A stretch of 64,000 nt of DNA from Solwaraspora sp. WMMA2056 (GTDB lineage Bacteria > Actinomycetota > Actinomycetes > Mycobacteriales > Micromonosporaceae). Under the pieces are notes generated by a model, which saw only the letters and a program-made list of their open reading frames with translations, was not told the DNA's origin and made no database searches. A program made the position numbers and the translations under genes. Location: the NCBI RefSeq assembly GCF_030345095.1, contig NZ_CP128360.1:6262001-6326000 (forward strand). Reading direction: 5' to 3'. The first letter of the stretch is position 1; the number at the start of each line of letters is the position of its first letter. Of this stretch, positions 26,620 through 36,959 are shown piece by piece.

Positions 26620-27366
26620 TCAGATCTCGTAGCGGGCCCCGGCCCGGACGATCTCCACCGGGCCGTCGAAGCTCGCCGCCGCCGATTCGAACGTCGACGC
26701 TTCGCTGCCCCAGGCGGTCACGAGGTGGGTCAGCAGCAGCCGACCGACGTTGGCCTTCGTCGCCGCCTCACCCGCTTCCCGCCCGGTCAGGTGCAGGTCC
26801 GGAGGGTTGTCGACCCCGTCCAGGTAACTCGCCTCGCAGAGGAACACGTGCGCGTCCTGGGCCAGCCGCAGCAACGCCTCGCACGGCGCGGTGTCCGAGG
26901 AGTAGGTGAGCACCCGGTCGCCGTGCTCGACCCGAACGCCGTAGGTCTCCACCGGATGGTTGACCCGGTCGACGGTGACCTGCAGCGGGCCGATCGGGAA
27001 GCTGCCGGGTTGCAGACCGTAGAAGGTGTATACGTCGTCGACGGGTGCCCCGTCGGCGCTGTACGCGGTGGCGATCCGGTCCGGCGCGCCGGCCGGCGCG
27101 TAGACCGGCAGCGGTGGGTACGGCCCGTCCGGGGCGTAGCGGCGGACGACCACGTACGTGCAGGCGTCGAGCATGTGGTCGCAGTGCAGGTGGGTCAGCA
27201 GGATCGCGTCGACCGCGTGCAGTCCGGCGTACCGCTGCAGGGCCGACAGCGAGCCGGAGCCGAAGTCGACCAGCAGGCGGAAGCCGTCCGCTTCGATCAG
27301 GTAGGCCGAGCAGGGGGATTCCGGGCCGGGAAAACTACCGGCGCAGCCCAGGACGGTCAGACGCAT
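26620..27366 (-). CDS. MBL-fold hydrolase, probable Rv1339-type cyclic-nucleotide phosphodiesterase
   Basis: The 248-residue protein is a beta-lactamase-fold metallohydrolase: THLHCDHM (His59, His61, Asp63, His64), His in RVNHPVETYG, Asp in YSSDTAPCE and a C-terminal THL. It is built like RNase Z-type phosphodiesterases but is short. Its place just before rph and after cysM matches M. tuberculosis Rv1339, which has been reported to hydrolyse cAMP; the same activity here is inference. ATG 27366 overlaps the end of a small upstream frame (TGATG). Confidence 0.8.
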   Translation of the reverse strand: MRLTVLGCAGSFPGPESPCSAYLIEADGFRLLVDFGSGSLSALQRYAGLHAVDAILLTHLHCDHMLDACTYVVVRRYAPDGPYPPLPVYAPAGAPDRIATAYSADGAPVDDVYTFYGLQPGSFPIGPLQVTVDRVNHPVETYGVRVEHGDRVLTYSSDTAPCEALLRLAQDAHVFLCEASYLDGVDNPPDLHLTGREAGEAATKANVGRLLLTHLVTAWGSEASTFESAAASFDGPVEIVRAGARYEI

Positions 27367-27578
27367 CAACTGTTCCAATGGTCACGGTGGGACACCGGCG
27401 TCACGCCGACCATGCCATCGAAGATCTCCATCAGCGGCTCTGCCACGCTGGGCAGCCTACGCCGCAGCCAGCGACGGAACGCAAGATCCGCTGCAACTTG
27501 TCGCGAACGTGACACAGAAGCGCGAACAACTGGAGCGACTTCGACAACCCGGTTGAGGTGCGCCCATAGCGCAACCAA
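27366..27578 (-). CDS. Possible 70-residue small protein upstream of the MBL gene
   Basis: A 70-codon frame ends with a TGA that overlaps the ATG of the MBL gene (TGATG), which would couple the two. Its second half (MEIFDGMVGVTPVSHRDHW) shows the strong third-position G/C expected of real genes here; the first half does not, so a start nearer the middle is possible. No family is recognised. In M. tuberculosis this position holds a rhomboid protein and murI, so it could be a remnant. The remaining gap to cysM looks non-coding. Confidence 0.3.
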   Translation of the reverse strand: MVALWAHLNRVVEVAPVVRASVSRSRQVAADLAFRRWLRRRLPSVAEPLMEIFDGMVGVTPVSHRDHWNS

Positions 27579-27625
27579 TCATTTGCACCGGAACAGCTGG
27601 ACCGCCGGTGGTGGCCAGCGGTCGG

Positions 27626-28951
<1,326 letters not shown>

Positions 28952-29010
28952 CTATGACGGCGGTGGGATCGGATCAGACTGCGGGTACGAGGTGCCGGCG
29001 CTGGTGGAGA

Positions 29011-29502
29011 TCAGCGGTCGGACGAACACTCGTAGTCGACCGTCGTCGGGGTCTGCCCGAACAGGTACGACTGCACCGCGTGCGGATCGACACCGGCGTC
29101 ACGCATGTCCACCGGCTCCTCGGTCACCACGCCGTCGACGATGCGGAACGAACGGATCTCGGTGACCTGCGGATCCCGGGTGGAGACCAGCAGATAGTGG
29201 GCCTCCGGCCAGCCGGCGATCGCGGCGTCGGTCCGGGACGGGTACGCCTCGGTCGCGGTGTGCGAGTGGTAGATGACCACAGGCTCCTCGTCCCGGTCGT
29301 CCATCTCCCGCCACAACCGCAACTGCTCCATCGAGTCGAACTCGTAGAACGTCATCGAGCGGGCCGCGTTCTGCATGGGGATGTGCCGGGTCGGCGTGTC
29401 CGAACCAGCCGGCCCGGCGACCACGCCGCACGCCTCGTCGGGGTGGTCCCGGCGGGCGTGGGCGACGATCGCGTCGATGATCGACCGGTCGATGCTCAGC
29501 AC
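29011..29502 (-). CDS. mec: JAMM/MPN+ metalloprotease (Mec)
   Basis: The 163-residue protein has the complete JAMM zinc site: catalytic Glu23 in DEACGVV and HSHTATEAYPSRTD giving His79, His81, Ser89 and Asp92. In M. tuberculosis this enzyme hydrolyses the CysO-cysteine adduct to free cysteine and CysO. Here it may also remove the extra C-terminal tail of CysO, by analogy with JAMM proteases such as QbsD that process sulfur carriers. It lies 69 bp upstream of cysO, on the same strand. Confidence 0.92.
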   Translation of the reverse strand: MLSIDRSIIDAIVAHARRDHPDEACGVVAGPAGSDTPTRHIPMQNAARSMTFYEFDSMEQLRLWREMDDRDEEPVVIYHSHTATEAYPSRTDAAIAGWPEAHYLLVSTRDPQVTEIRSFRIVDGVVTEEPVDMRDAGVDPHAVQSYLFGQTPTTVDYECSSDR

Positions 29503-29550
29503 GACGCCAAGCCTACCGCCTTCTCCGGGCCGGGCAGGCCGTGGCGGTCG

Positions 29551-30078
29551 TCACGCCAGCGACCGCGGCTGGTCGATCATGGCGAACAGCAGGGACTCCT
29601 GCAGATAGCCGAGGTACGCGTAGACCGACAGCTGGAACAGCCGGCCCGACGCCGGGTCGTCCTGCTCGGCGGCGGCCAGCTCGGCACCGAGGTCGGTGTC
29701 GGCCTTGACGTCCAGCCGTACCCCCATCGCCAGCCGGGCGTCGTTGAGCGCCCGCAGCCACGCCTCGGCCGCCTCGTCGTCCAGCCGGACCTCGCATCCG
29801 CCGTCGTCGGCGTCGTCGGGCAGCGCGGCGAGCACCGCGCCGGCCTGGTCGATCTTGGCGGTCTTCAGGTCGCTCTCGGTGTACCGACGAAACTCCGTCG
29901 AACTCGCCGGGTCGTCCGGGTAGGTGTCCGGGAAGAGCCGACCGACCACCGGATCGCCGTGGTCGAAGCCCTCGGTGAGCAGGCCCACCACCTCACCCGC
30001 GACCTTGCGCAGCACCTTGACCTCGTCCGGGGAGAAGGACGCGACGAACCGTCCGCCCCGGCGCCGGAACATGCTCAT
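29551..30078 (-). CDS. DUF2017 domain protein
   Basis: The 175-residue protein starts at ATG 30078, overlapping the clpS stop by 4 bp (ATGA). It opens with [20 protein letters not shown], which is typical of the DUF2017 family found next to clpS throughout actinobacteria (Rv1332 position). It is mostly helical, acidic and cytosolic, with no membrane span. The role is unknown; coupling to clpS hints at protein turnover. Confidence 0.85.
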   Translation of the reverse strand: MSMFRRRGGRFVASFSPDEVKVLRKVAGEVVGLLTEGFDHGDPVVGRLFPDTYPDDPASSTEFRRYTESDLKTAKIDQAGAVLAALPDDADDGGCEVRLDDEAAEAWLRALNDARLAMGVRLDVKADTDLGAELAAAEQDDPASGRLFQLSVYAYLGYLQESLLFAMIDQPRSLA

Positions 30079-30365
30079 GCCCGGTCCACCGTCGCCCAGA
30101 GCCCGTAGGCGTGCAGCCGGGAGGCGTCCAGCTCCATCCGTTCCCGGGCGCCGCTGGACACCACGGCCCGACCCTTGTGGTGCACGTCGAGCATCAGTTC
30201 CTCGGCCTTCGCGTGGCTGTAGCCGAACAGTTTCTGGAAGACCCAGGTCACGTAGGTCATCAGGTTGACCGGATCGTCCCAGACGATCGTCACCCACGGC
30301 CGTTCGTGCCCTGGCATCTCGTCGACGTCCGGCGTCTCGACCGGAGCAACCTGTGGAGCCGCCAT
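30075..30365 (-). CDS. clpS: Clp protease adaptor ClpS
   Basis: At 96 residues the protein matches Clp[23 protein letters not shown] carries the Asp-Asp and Met/Thr residues of the N-degron pocket, and [17 protein letters not shown] follows. It delivers N-end-rule substrates to ClpC/ClpP. ATG 30365 is used; ATG 30374, three codons upstream, is possible. It is the first gene of the clpS-DUF2017-mec-cysO-cysM run. Confidence 0.93.
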   Translation of the reverse strand: MAAPQVAPVETPDVDEMPGHERPWVTIVWDDPVNLMTYVTWVFQKLFGYSHAKAEELMLDVHHKGRAVVSSGARERMELDASRLHAYGLWATVDRA

Positions 30366-30438
30366 GCCCACCATCGTGCCACCGGTCCCGGCCCGACGAG
30401 CAACAGCGGCCCCGCCGTGGCGAACGGCACCGGCCCCG

Positions 30439-32112
30439 TCACCGTGCCGGATCACCGGTGTCGACGACGTCGCAGAGCAGGCTGGACAGGCCACGGCGTA
30501 CCGCGGCGAACCGGACCGTGAGCTCCCGCGACAGCTCGATCTCGACGGCCCGCAGGATCTGCTGGGTCCACGTCCTCGCCTGGTGCGGCGCCATCCCGGC
30601 CGGACCGTCGTCGCGGTGCCAGCAGTCGGCGGCCAGCGCGAGGCCCAGCGGCGGCAGCGCCGACCGCGACCAGGATGCCGGGTACGCCGCGAAGACGTCC
30701 ACCTCGGCGGCGCCGAGCACGTCGTCCGGCGCGTCGGTGGCCGTGACCCGCTGCACCTGTCCCGCCGCCATGGCCAGCAGGCCCACCGCGACCGGCGTCG
30801 GTGGCGGGTCGACGGCGATCCGCCGCCGCAGCAGTTCCCGCAGGACGTGCCGCAGCGCCGTGGGCTCGGCGGCGAACAGATACCCGGTCATGTCGTCGAC
30901 GATGTCGTCCACCGCCGCGGCGCAGCCGTGACCGGCCCGCAGCGACAAGGCCAGCAACTCGCGGTCGAGCAGGTCCGGGGTGCCGGCCGGGCCGCAGCCG
31001 AAGAGGATCTCCTGCACCGCGGCCAGATGCAGGTTGGCCAACTCGATGGCCAGGGTGTGGCGGACCCGTTGCCCCGCCCGCCGTACCGTGCGGTCCAGGT
31101 GCCGGGACCAGTCACCCTCCGGGCCCGGCGCGGGCGGCCCGCCGCCGTCCGCCGGTCGTGACCGGTCGGTACGCAGCCTGGGCGGCTGGTCGAGGCCGGC
31201 CAACGCGGCCAGTCCGGCTCCGGCGCGGTGCAGTGCCGCCCGGTCCGCCCAGTCGATCAGCTGGCGACGCAGGCCGGTGAACGACGCGGCGTCCGGCTCG
31301 CCGACGAGCCACGGGGCACCGGCGAGATCCGGTACGGCGGCCAGCAGCGCCGCCCGGTGCGGTGCCTCGCCTTCGCTCTGTACGCCGCCGGGGGTGACCA
31401 CGACGAACACCGCCGCGCCCGCCGCCACCGCCTGCCGCAGCAGGTCGTGCTCGACCGGGCCCGGTGGTGGACCGGCACCGATCACGAACACCAGCGCGCC
31501 GGCCCGGGCCACCGCGTCGGCCAGGACACGCATCCCGGCCGGGCCCAGCGAACCGAGGTCGGGGGTGTCCACCAGGCTCAGGTGCCGCAGCATCTGGTCG
31601 GGACGACGCACCTCGACCCGGCGGGGCGGCCGGGGCAGGTCCAGTCCGGCCCCGGTGCGGGCCGCGCGGGTCGGGACCGGCCAGGGGTGCGGCCAGCCGG
31701 GCAGGAACGCCGCGATCCGGGCCGCCGGACCGTGCCGGACGAGCAGGAAGCTCTCCGGCGGCCGGCGCACCGGCAGCGGTGCGCCCAGCAGCGCGGCGAC
31801 GACCGCGCCACGACTGTCCCGGCCGGCCCCGACGACGACCGCCCCGACCGGTTCGTCGGCCGGCGGGGTGACGCCGCGTACCGGCCCGGCCAGCGGTGGC
31901 CGCCGCGCCGACCGTGCCGCCGCCGGGGCCGGCGCGGTGCGCGATGGCGGCGGCGCGCCCGGTGCCGGTGCCACCGGTCCCGGTCCGGCGTCGGAGGGCT
32001 CCGGCTCGTCGCCGGACGGCGCTGCCCAACGCCGCGCCGGCCCCCGTTGCCGGGGGACGATCGCGGCGGGTCCGGTGTCCAGCGGGTACAGGGGTGCTGC
32101 CACAGGCTCCAT
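30439..32112 (-). CDS. Dynamin-like/GTPase-fold protein with degenerate P-loop
   Basis: The 557-residue protein starts at ATG 32112 behind a perfect AAGGAG site; the frame is open further upstream but lacks such a site. After a Pro/Ala-rich N-terminus (about 80 residues) a GTPase-like core appears: [19 protein letters not shown] in the place of the P-loop, without its Lys-Ser/Thr, and [13 protein letters not shown] as a DxPG-like G3 motif near residue 180. The next strand ALVFVIGAG fits this fold. The C-terminal half is a long helical domain. It has no membrane helix. The closest analogy is actinobacterial dynamin-like proteins, but nucleotide binding is doubtful. It runs toward clpS and is divergent from the LuxR gene. 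Confidence 0.6.
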   Translation of the reverse strand: MEPVAAPLYPLDTGPAAIVPRQRGPARRWAAPSGDEPEPSDAGPGPVAPAPGAPPPSRTAPAPAAARSARRPPLAGPVRGVTPPADEPVGAVVVGAGRDSRGAVVAALLGAPLPVRRPPESFLLVRHGPAARIAAFLPGWPHPWPVPTRAARTGAGLDLPRPPRRVEVRRPDQMLRHLSLVDTPDLGSLGPAGMRVLADAVARAGALVFVIGAGPPPGPVEHDLLRQAVAAGAAVFVVVTPGGVQSEGEAPHRAALLAAVPDLAGAPWLVGEPDAASFTGLRRQLIDWADRAALHRAGAGLAALAGLDQPPRLRTDRSRPADGGGPPAPGPEGDWSRHLDRTVRRAGQRVRHTLAIELANLHLAAVQEILFGCGPAGTPDLLDRELLALSLRAGHGCAAAVDDIVDDMTGYLFAAEPTALRHVLRELLRRRIAVDPPPTPVAVGLLAMAAGQVQRVTATDAPDDVLGAAEVDVFAAYPASWSRSALPPLGLALAADCWHRDDGPAGMAPHQARTWTQQILRAVEIELSRELTVRFAAVRRGLSSLLCDVVDTGDPAR

Positions 32113-32284
32113 GCCGAGCTCCTTCGGATGCTGGTCTGGACGGGCACCAGCGGCACCGACGCTACGTGCACGATCACTTACGCAACGAGAAGCGTCCCTA
32201 CTCAACTGATCACGCACTTCATACTCAAATGCGGTCCGTCACCGGGCGTTCCCCCTGGGCGATCGTTCTATATGCTGCCCTGCC

Positions 32285-34966
32285 ATGGGCCTGTGGAGCT
32301 TCGTGGGACGGGCCGAGGAGCTCGACCGACTGTCCACCGCCGCCACCAGCGGAGGACGCGGGCTGATCCTCAGCGGTACCGCTGGGATCGGCAAGAGCCG
32401 GCTGCTTCGCGAAGTCGTCGACCACCTGCCGACCGAGACGTACGCGGTCTGGTTCGCCTCGGGCAGTCTCAGCGCGGCCGGCCTGCCTTTCGCCGGCCTC
32501 GCCCAGGTGCTGCCGGCGGAACAGCCACCGGGGCTGTCGCCCTCGGCCCTGCTGCGCTGGGCGGTCGAGTCACTGCGCCAACGGGCCGCCGGCCGCCCCA
32601 TCGTGCTCGCCATCGACGACGCCCACCTGCTCGACCCGACCTCGGCCGCGGTGACCAACCTGATCGCCCGGTCCGAGCGGGCCACCGTGCTCGGCACCCT
32701 GCTCAGTGGCGAACCCGTACCGTTGCCGATCCGGGCCCTGTGGGCCGACGACCTGGTCGGGCACGAGGAGCTCGCGCCGCTGGGCTTCGCCGACACCACC
32801 GGGCTGCTGGCCGAACTGCTCGGCGGCGAGCTGGACCCGGCCTCGGCCGAGCGGCTCTGGCGACTGTCCGAAGGCAACCCGCTGCTGCTCCGCGAGCTGA
32901 TCATCGCGGCGCAGTCCGGACAGGAGCTGACCCAGACGTACGGGGTCTGGCGGTGGACCGGTCGGCTGGAGCTGGCCCCGAGCCTGACCGACCTGATCGA
33001 CACCCGGATCGGCCAGCTGAGCCCGCAGGTACGCGGCGTCGTCGAACTGGTGGCCTTCGGCCAACCGATCGGGCTGCGGCTGCTGCTGCAGGCCTGCCGG
33101 CACGCCGACGTGGAGATCGCCGAGGAACGCGGTCTGATCCGGGTCGACGTCGACGACCGGCGGCACGACGTCCACATGGCCCACCCGTTGTACGGCGAAG
33201 TGGTCCGCCGCCGCTGCCCGGTGACCCGGTCACAGCGGCTGCAGGCGCAGCTGGCCACCCTGGTCGAGCAGACCGGTGCCCGCCGCCGCGACGACCTGCT
33301 GCGGGTCGCCGTCTGGCGGCTGGAGTCGGACACCGCCGACGACCCGGCCGTCCTGCTCGCCGCCGCCAGCCAGGCTTTCGTGGGCTACGACATTCCGTTG
33401 GCCGACCGGCTCGCCGGCCGGGCGCTGGCCGTCGGCGGCGGCTTCGACGCGGCCGAACTGATGGCGACCATCCTGATGTTCCGCGACGAACCGGACCGGG
33501 CGCTGGCCACCCTGACGGCGGCCCGCGCCGAGGTGACCACCGACGAACGGCGCAGTCGTTGGCTGATGGTGCTCGGCCTGGTCGCCTACTGGGGACTGGG
33601 CCGCGAATCCACCATCGACGACCTGGCGGTCGGCGCCGGCGACCTGGCGGACCCGGCCGACCGGGCCCGGGTGAACTCGTTCGAGGCGATCATGCGGCTG
33701 CACCGCCTGGAGTGCGACGCGGCGCTGCGGCTGGCCCGGGCCGTACTGGACCGGCCGGCGGCCAGCCACGCGGCGCGCGGCCTGGCCCAGTGCACGATCG
33801 CCCACCTCCAGGCGGCCCAGGGCGATCTGACCGGCAGCGGACGGGCCATCGCCCGGGTGGAGACCGACGCGCCCCGGTGGCGAACCGAACTGCCGTACCT
33901 GCAGCTCGCGCTGGAGCTGGCCCGGGGCACCCGACTGGTGCTCGCCGGGGACCTGACCGGCATCGACGCGATCGTCGCCGAGGAGTTCGCCGACCTGGCC
34001 GACGCCGGCGACTTCCGGCTCGGCTCCGGCTACCTGTCGGTCGTCCGCGCGCAGGCGGCCAGGATGCGTGGCCGGCTCGACGAGGCGCTACGGCACAGCC
34101 TGCAGGCCTGCGCGATGCTCGCCACCGGTCGGGTCTTCGCCGGGCTCGCCCACGCCGAACGGGCGCACGCCGCCGCGCTGCGCGACGAACCGGCCACCGC
34201 CGTGGCGGCGATGACCGACTCGGACCGGGCGCAGGCACCCGGCATGGCCATCCTCTACCCGTGGCGGGAGCAGGCACGCTCCTGGGTGACGGTCGCCGAG
34301 GGCGACGTCGCCGGGGCGGTCGGCATGCTCCGCCAGCTGGCGGCCCGGCTGCGCACCGACGGGTTCGCCGGTCACGAACTGACCGCCCTGCACGACCTGG
34401 TCCGCCTCGGTCGGGCCGATCTGGCGGTGGACCGGCTCGCCGAACTGGCGTCGGTCGTCGAGGGCCCGCTGCCCGGCCTGATCCTGCGCCAGGCCCGGGG
34501 GGCGACCAACGGCCCGTACGGGGAGCTGCTGCGCGCCGCGAACGGCTTCGCCGAGAACGGCCTGTACCTGTTCGCCGCCGAGGCCGCCGCGATGGCGGTC
34601 CGCCGACTGCGGCTGGCCCGCTCCCCGCTGGCCGGGCAGACCAACGTGCTGCTCGGCGAGTTCATGGCGCACTGCTCCGACGTGCACACCCCGGCGTTGC
34701 GGGCCGGGCAGCCGAACCTGACCGACCGGGAACACCAGGTGGCGAAGCTGGCGGCGGCCGGGGTGGCCAGCCGCGACATCGCCGAACAGTTGTACCTGTC
34801 GATCCGTACCGTCGAGAACCACCTGCAGCGGGCGTACGGCAAGCTCGGGGTGACCGGGCGGGGCGAGCTGGCCGGTGCGCTGCGGGCACTGCCGGACGGG
34901 GCCGCCGCCGGCGTACCGGGCCAGGCCGGCCCCGGCCGGGCCGGCGGCCGTACAGTAGCCGGGTGA
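32285..34966 (+). CDS. LAL-type LuxR transcriptional regulator
   Basis: The protein of 893 residues has an N-terminal AAA/NACHT-like ATPase (Walker A GTAGIGKS at 31-38; Walker B VLAIDDAHLLD near 108-117), a long helical, TPR-like middle and a C-terminal LuxR helix-turn-helix (LTDREHQVAKLAAAGVASRD to TVENHLQRAYGKLG, about 815-870). Such regulators activate transcription in response to a ligand sensed by the ATPase/TPR region. Its stop overlaps the pncB start (GTGA), so it is translated with the NAD salvage genes, an uncommon arrangement. ATG 32285 is used; the 172-bp divergent gap upstream is AT-richer. Confidence 0.9.
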   Translation: MGLWSFVGRAEELDRLSTAATSGGRGLILSGTAGIGKSRLLREVVDHLPTETYAVWFASGSLSAAGLPFAGLAQVLPAEQPPGLSPSALLRWAVESLRQRAAGRPIVLAIDDAHLLDPTSAAVTNLIARSERATVLGTLLSGEPVPLPIRALWADDLVGHEELAPLGFADTTGLLAELLGGELDPASAERLWRLSEGNPLLLRELIIAAQSGQELTQTYGVWRWTGRLELAPSLTDLIDTRIGQLSPQVRGVVELVAFGQPIGLRLLLQACRHADVEIAEERGLIRVDVDDRRHDVHMAHPLYGEVVRRRCPVTRSQRLQAQLATLVEQTGARRRDDLLRVAVWRLESDTADDPAVLLAAASQAFVGYDIPLADRLAGRALAVGGGFDAAELMATILMFRDEPDRALATLTAARAEVTTDERRSRWLMVLGLVAYWGLGRESTIDDLAVGAGDLADPADRARVNSFEAIMRLHRLECDAALRLARAVLDRPAASHAARGLAQCTIAHLQAAQGDLTGSGRAIARVETDAPRWRTELPYLQLALELARGTRLVLAGDLTGIDAIVAEEFADLADAGDFRLGSGYLSVVRAQAARMRGRLDEALRHSLQACAMLATGRVFAGLAHAERAHAAALRDEPATAVAAMTDSDRAQAPGMAILYPWREQARSWVTVAEGDVAGAVGMLRQLAARLRTDGFAGHELTALHDLVRLGRADLAVDRLAELASVVEGPLPGLILRQARGATNGPYGELLRAANGFAENGLYLFAAEAAAMAVRRLRLARSPLAGQTNVLLGEFMAHCSDVHTPALRAGQPNLTDREHQVAKLAAAGVASRDIAEQLYLSIRTVENHLQRAYGKLGVTGRGELAGALRALPDGAAAGVPGQAGPGRAGGRTVAG

Positions 34967-36249
34967 CCAGCTCCAGTCCCGCGCTGCTGACCGACCACTA
35001 CGAGCTGACCATGCTGGCCGCCGCGCTGGCCGACGGCAGCGCGCACCGGCAGTGCGTCTTCGAGGTCTTCGCCCGCCGGCTGCCGACCGGGCGACGCTAC
35101 GGCGTGGTCGCCGGCACCGGCCGGCTGATCGACCTGATCACCGAGTTCCGCTTCGACGAAGGCACCCTCGGGCACCTGCGCGAGCGGGGTGTGGTCGACG
35201 CGCAGACCGCCCGGTGGCTGGCGGACTACCGGTTCACCGGCGACATCGACGGGTACGCCGAGGGCGAAATGTTCTTCCCGAACTCGCCGATCCTCACCGT
35301 CTCCGGCACCTTCGCCGAATGCGTGCTGCTGGAGACGCTGGTGCTGTCGGTACTCAACCACGACTGCGCGATCGCGGCGGCGGCGGCCCGGTCGGTGACC
35401 GCCGCCCGCGGCCGCGCGGTGATCGAGATGGGTTCGCGACGTACCCACGAGCAGGCGGCGGTGGCGGCGGCGCGGGCGGCGTACCTGGCCGGCTTCACCG
35501 CGACGTCGAACCTGGCCGCCGGCGAACGGTTCGGTATCCCGACGGCGGGCACCTCGGCGCACGCGTTCACCCTGCTGCACGACGACGAGCGGGCCGCGTT
35601 CGCCTCCCAGGTGGCCGCCCACGGGCGGGACACGACCCTGCTGGTCGACACGTACAGCATCAGCGACGGCATCCGCAACGCGATCGCGGTGGCCGGGCCG
35701 GAGCTGCGGGCGATCCGGATCGACTCCGGTGACCTGTCGGTGCTGGCCCAGCAGTCCCGGGAGCTGCTCGACTCGCTGGGTGCCACCGAGACGAAGATCA
35801 TCGTCTCCGGCGACCTGGACGAGTACGCGATCGCGGCGCTCGCCGCCGAGCCGGTCGACTCCTACGGTGCCGGCACCGCCGTGGTGACCGGCTCCGGCGC
35901 CCCGACCGCCGGGCTGGTCTACAAGCTGGTCGAGGTCGACGGCCGGCCGGTGGTGAAGCGGTCGGAGAACAAGGCCACCGTCGGCGGCCGGAAGGTGGCG
36001 GTACGTCGGCACAAGCCGACCGGCACCGCCGTCGAGGAGATCGTGGTCTCGCAGGGCGTACCGGACCGGGTCAACGGCGACCGGGTGCTGCAGCGCTCCT
36101 TCGTCGCCGCCGGCGAACCGTTGGACCGGCCCACCCTGGCCGACTCCCGGGAGCACCTGCGGCGCTGCCTGATCTCGATCCCGTGGGAAGGGTTGAAGTT
36201 GTCCGCCGGGGATCCGGCGGTGCCGGTCACCATCGTGCCGGCCGACTGA
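34963..36249 (+). CDS. pncB: Nicotinate phosphoribosyltransferase
   Basis: The product makes nicotinate mononucleotide from nicotinate and PRPP in NAD salvage. The 428-residue sequence opens LLTDHYELTMLAAALADG, as in the family, and has ATSNLAAGERFGIPTAGTSAH with the catalytic/autophosphorylation His region, then RIDSGDL for phosphate binding. The start is GTG 34963, overlapping the LuxR stop by 4 bp. The frame is open far upstream, but that is shadow of the LuxR gene. In M. tuberculosis a pncB gene (Rv1330c) also neighbours clpS. Confidence 0.95.
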   Translation: MTSSSPALLTDHYELTMLAAALADGSAHRQCVFEVFARRLPTGRRYGVVAGTGRLIDLITEFRFDEGTLGHLRERGVVDAQTARWLADYRFTGDIDGYAEGEMFFPNSPILTVSGTFAECVLLETLVLSVLNHDCAIAAAAARSVTAARGRAVIEMGSRRTHEQAAVAAARAAYLAGFTATSNLAAGERFGIPTAGTSAHAFTLLHDDERAAFASQVAAHGRDTTLLVDTYSISDGIRNAIAVAGPELRAIRIDSGDLSVLAQQSRELLDSLGATETKIIVSGDLDEYAIAALAAEPVDSYGAGTAVVTGSGAPTAGLVYKLVEVDGRPVVKRSENKATVGGRKVAVRRHKPTGTAVEEIVVSQGVPDRVNGDRVLQRSFVAAGEPLDRPTLADSREHLRRCLISIPWEGLKLSAGDPAVPVTIVPAD

Positions 36250-36290
36250 CGCCGGACCCACTGACAGCGGGCGGAACAGGAAGGACAGGT

Positions 36291-36875
36291 ATGCACCGGG
36301 CACTGATCATCGTCGACGTGCAGAACGACTTCTGTGAGGGCGGCTCACTCGCCGTCGGTGGCGGCGCGGACGTGGCGGCGGGCATCTCCCGCACCGTCGC
36401 CCAGGCGCCGGCTCAGCGCTGGCGGCACGTGGTCGCGACCAAGGACTACCACGTCGACCCGGGCGCGCACTTCGGTGATCCGCCGGACTACGTCGATTCC
36501 TGGCCGGCGCACTGTGTGGTGGGCACCGGCGGGGTCGACTTCCATCCGGGGTTGACCACCGAGCGGATCGAGGCGGTGTTCCACAAGGGCGAGTTCGCCG
36601 CCGCGTACTCCGGTTTCGAGGGCCGCAGCGACGACGGCGTCGGCCTGGCCGACTGGCTGCGCGAGCGCGGCGTCACCGGGGTCGACGTCGTCGGCATCGC
36701 GACCGACCACTGCGTACGGGCGACCGCGCTGGACGCCGCCCGTGCCGGGTTCGACACCACGGTGCTGCTCGACCTGACCGCCGGCGTGGCCCGGGAGACC
36801 ACCGAGGTGGCGTTGGACACCATGCGCGCCGCCGGCGTGACCCTGACCGGTGCCCCGGTGCTGCGGCCGGCCTGA
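36291..36875 (+). CDS. pncA: Nicotinamidase
   Basis: The product converts nicotinamide to nicotinate, feeding PncB. The 194-residue sequence has the catalytic triad: Asp9 in IIVDVQNDF, Lys in HKGEF (about 98) and Cys in GIATDHCVRATAL (about 138), and the metal site in KDYHVDPGAHF. The ATG at 36291 follows AGGAAGGACAGG. It lies 41 bp after pncB, so the two form a salvage unit. Confidence 0.95.
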   Translation: MHRALIIVDVQNDFCEGGSLAVGGGADVAAGISRTVAQAPAQRWRHVVATKDYHVDPGAHFGDPPDYVDSWPAHCVVGTGGVDFHPGLTTERIEAVFHKGEFAAAYSGFEGRSDDGVGLADWLRERGVTGVDVVGIATDHCVRATALDAARAGFDTTVLLDLTAGVARETTEVALDTMRAAGVTLTGAPVLRPA

Positions 36876-36959
36876 CCCGTCGGCGGGTCGTCGCGCGGAA
36901 ACTGACTGGCCGGATGTCGTACCCGGCGGGCATGATGCCGGCCGGAGGTAACACCGCCG

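Noticed and set aside
31228-34962. N-terminal extension of pncB giving a 1673-residue fusion
   Set aside because: The upstream part overlaps the LuxR gene in another frame and lacks homology; GTG 34963 gives the normal pncB product.
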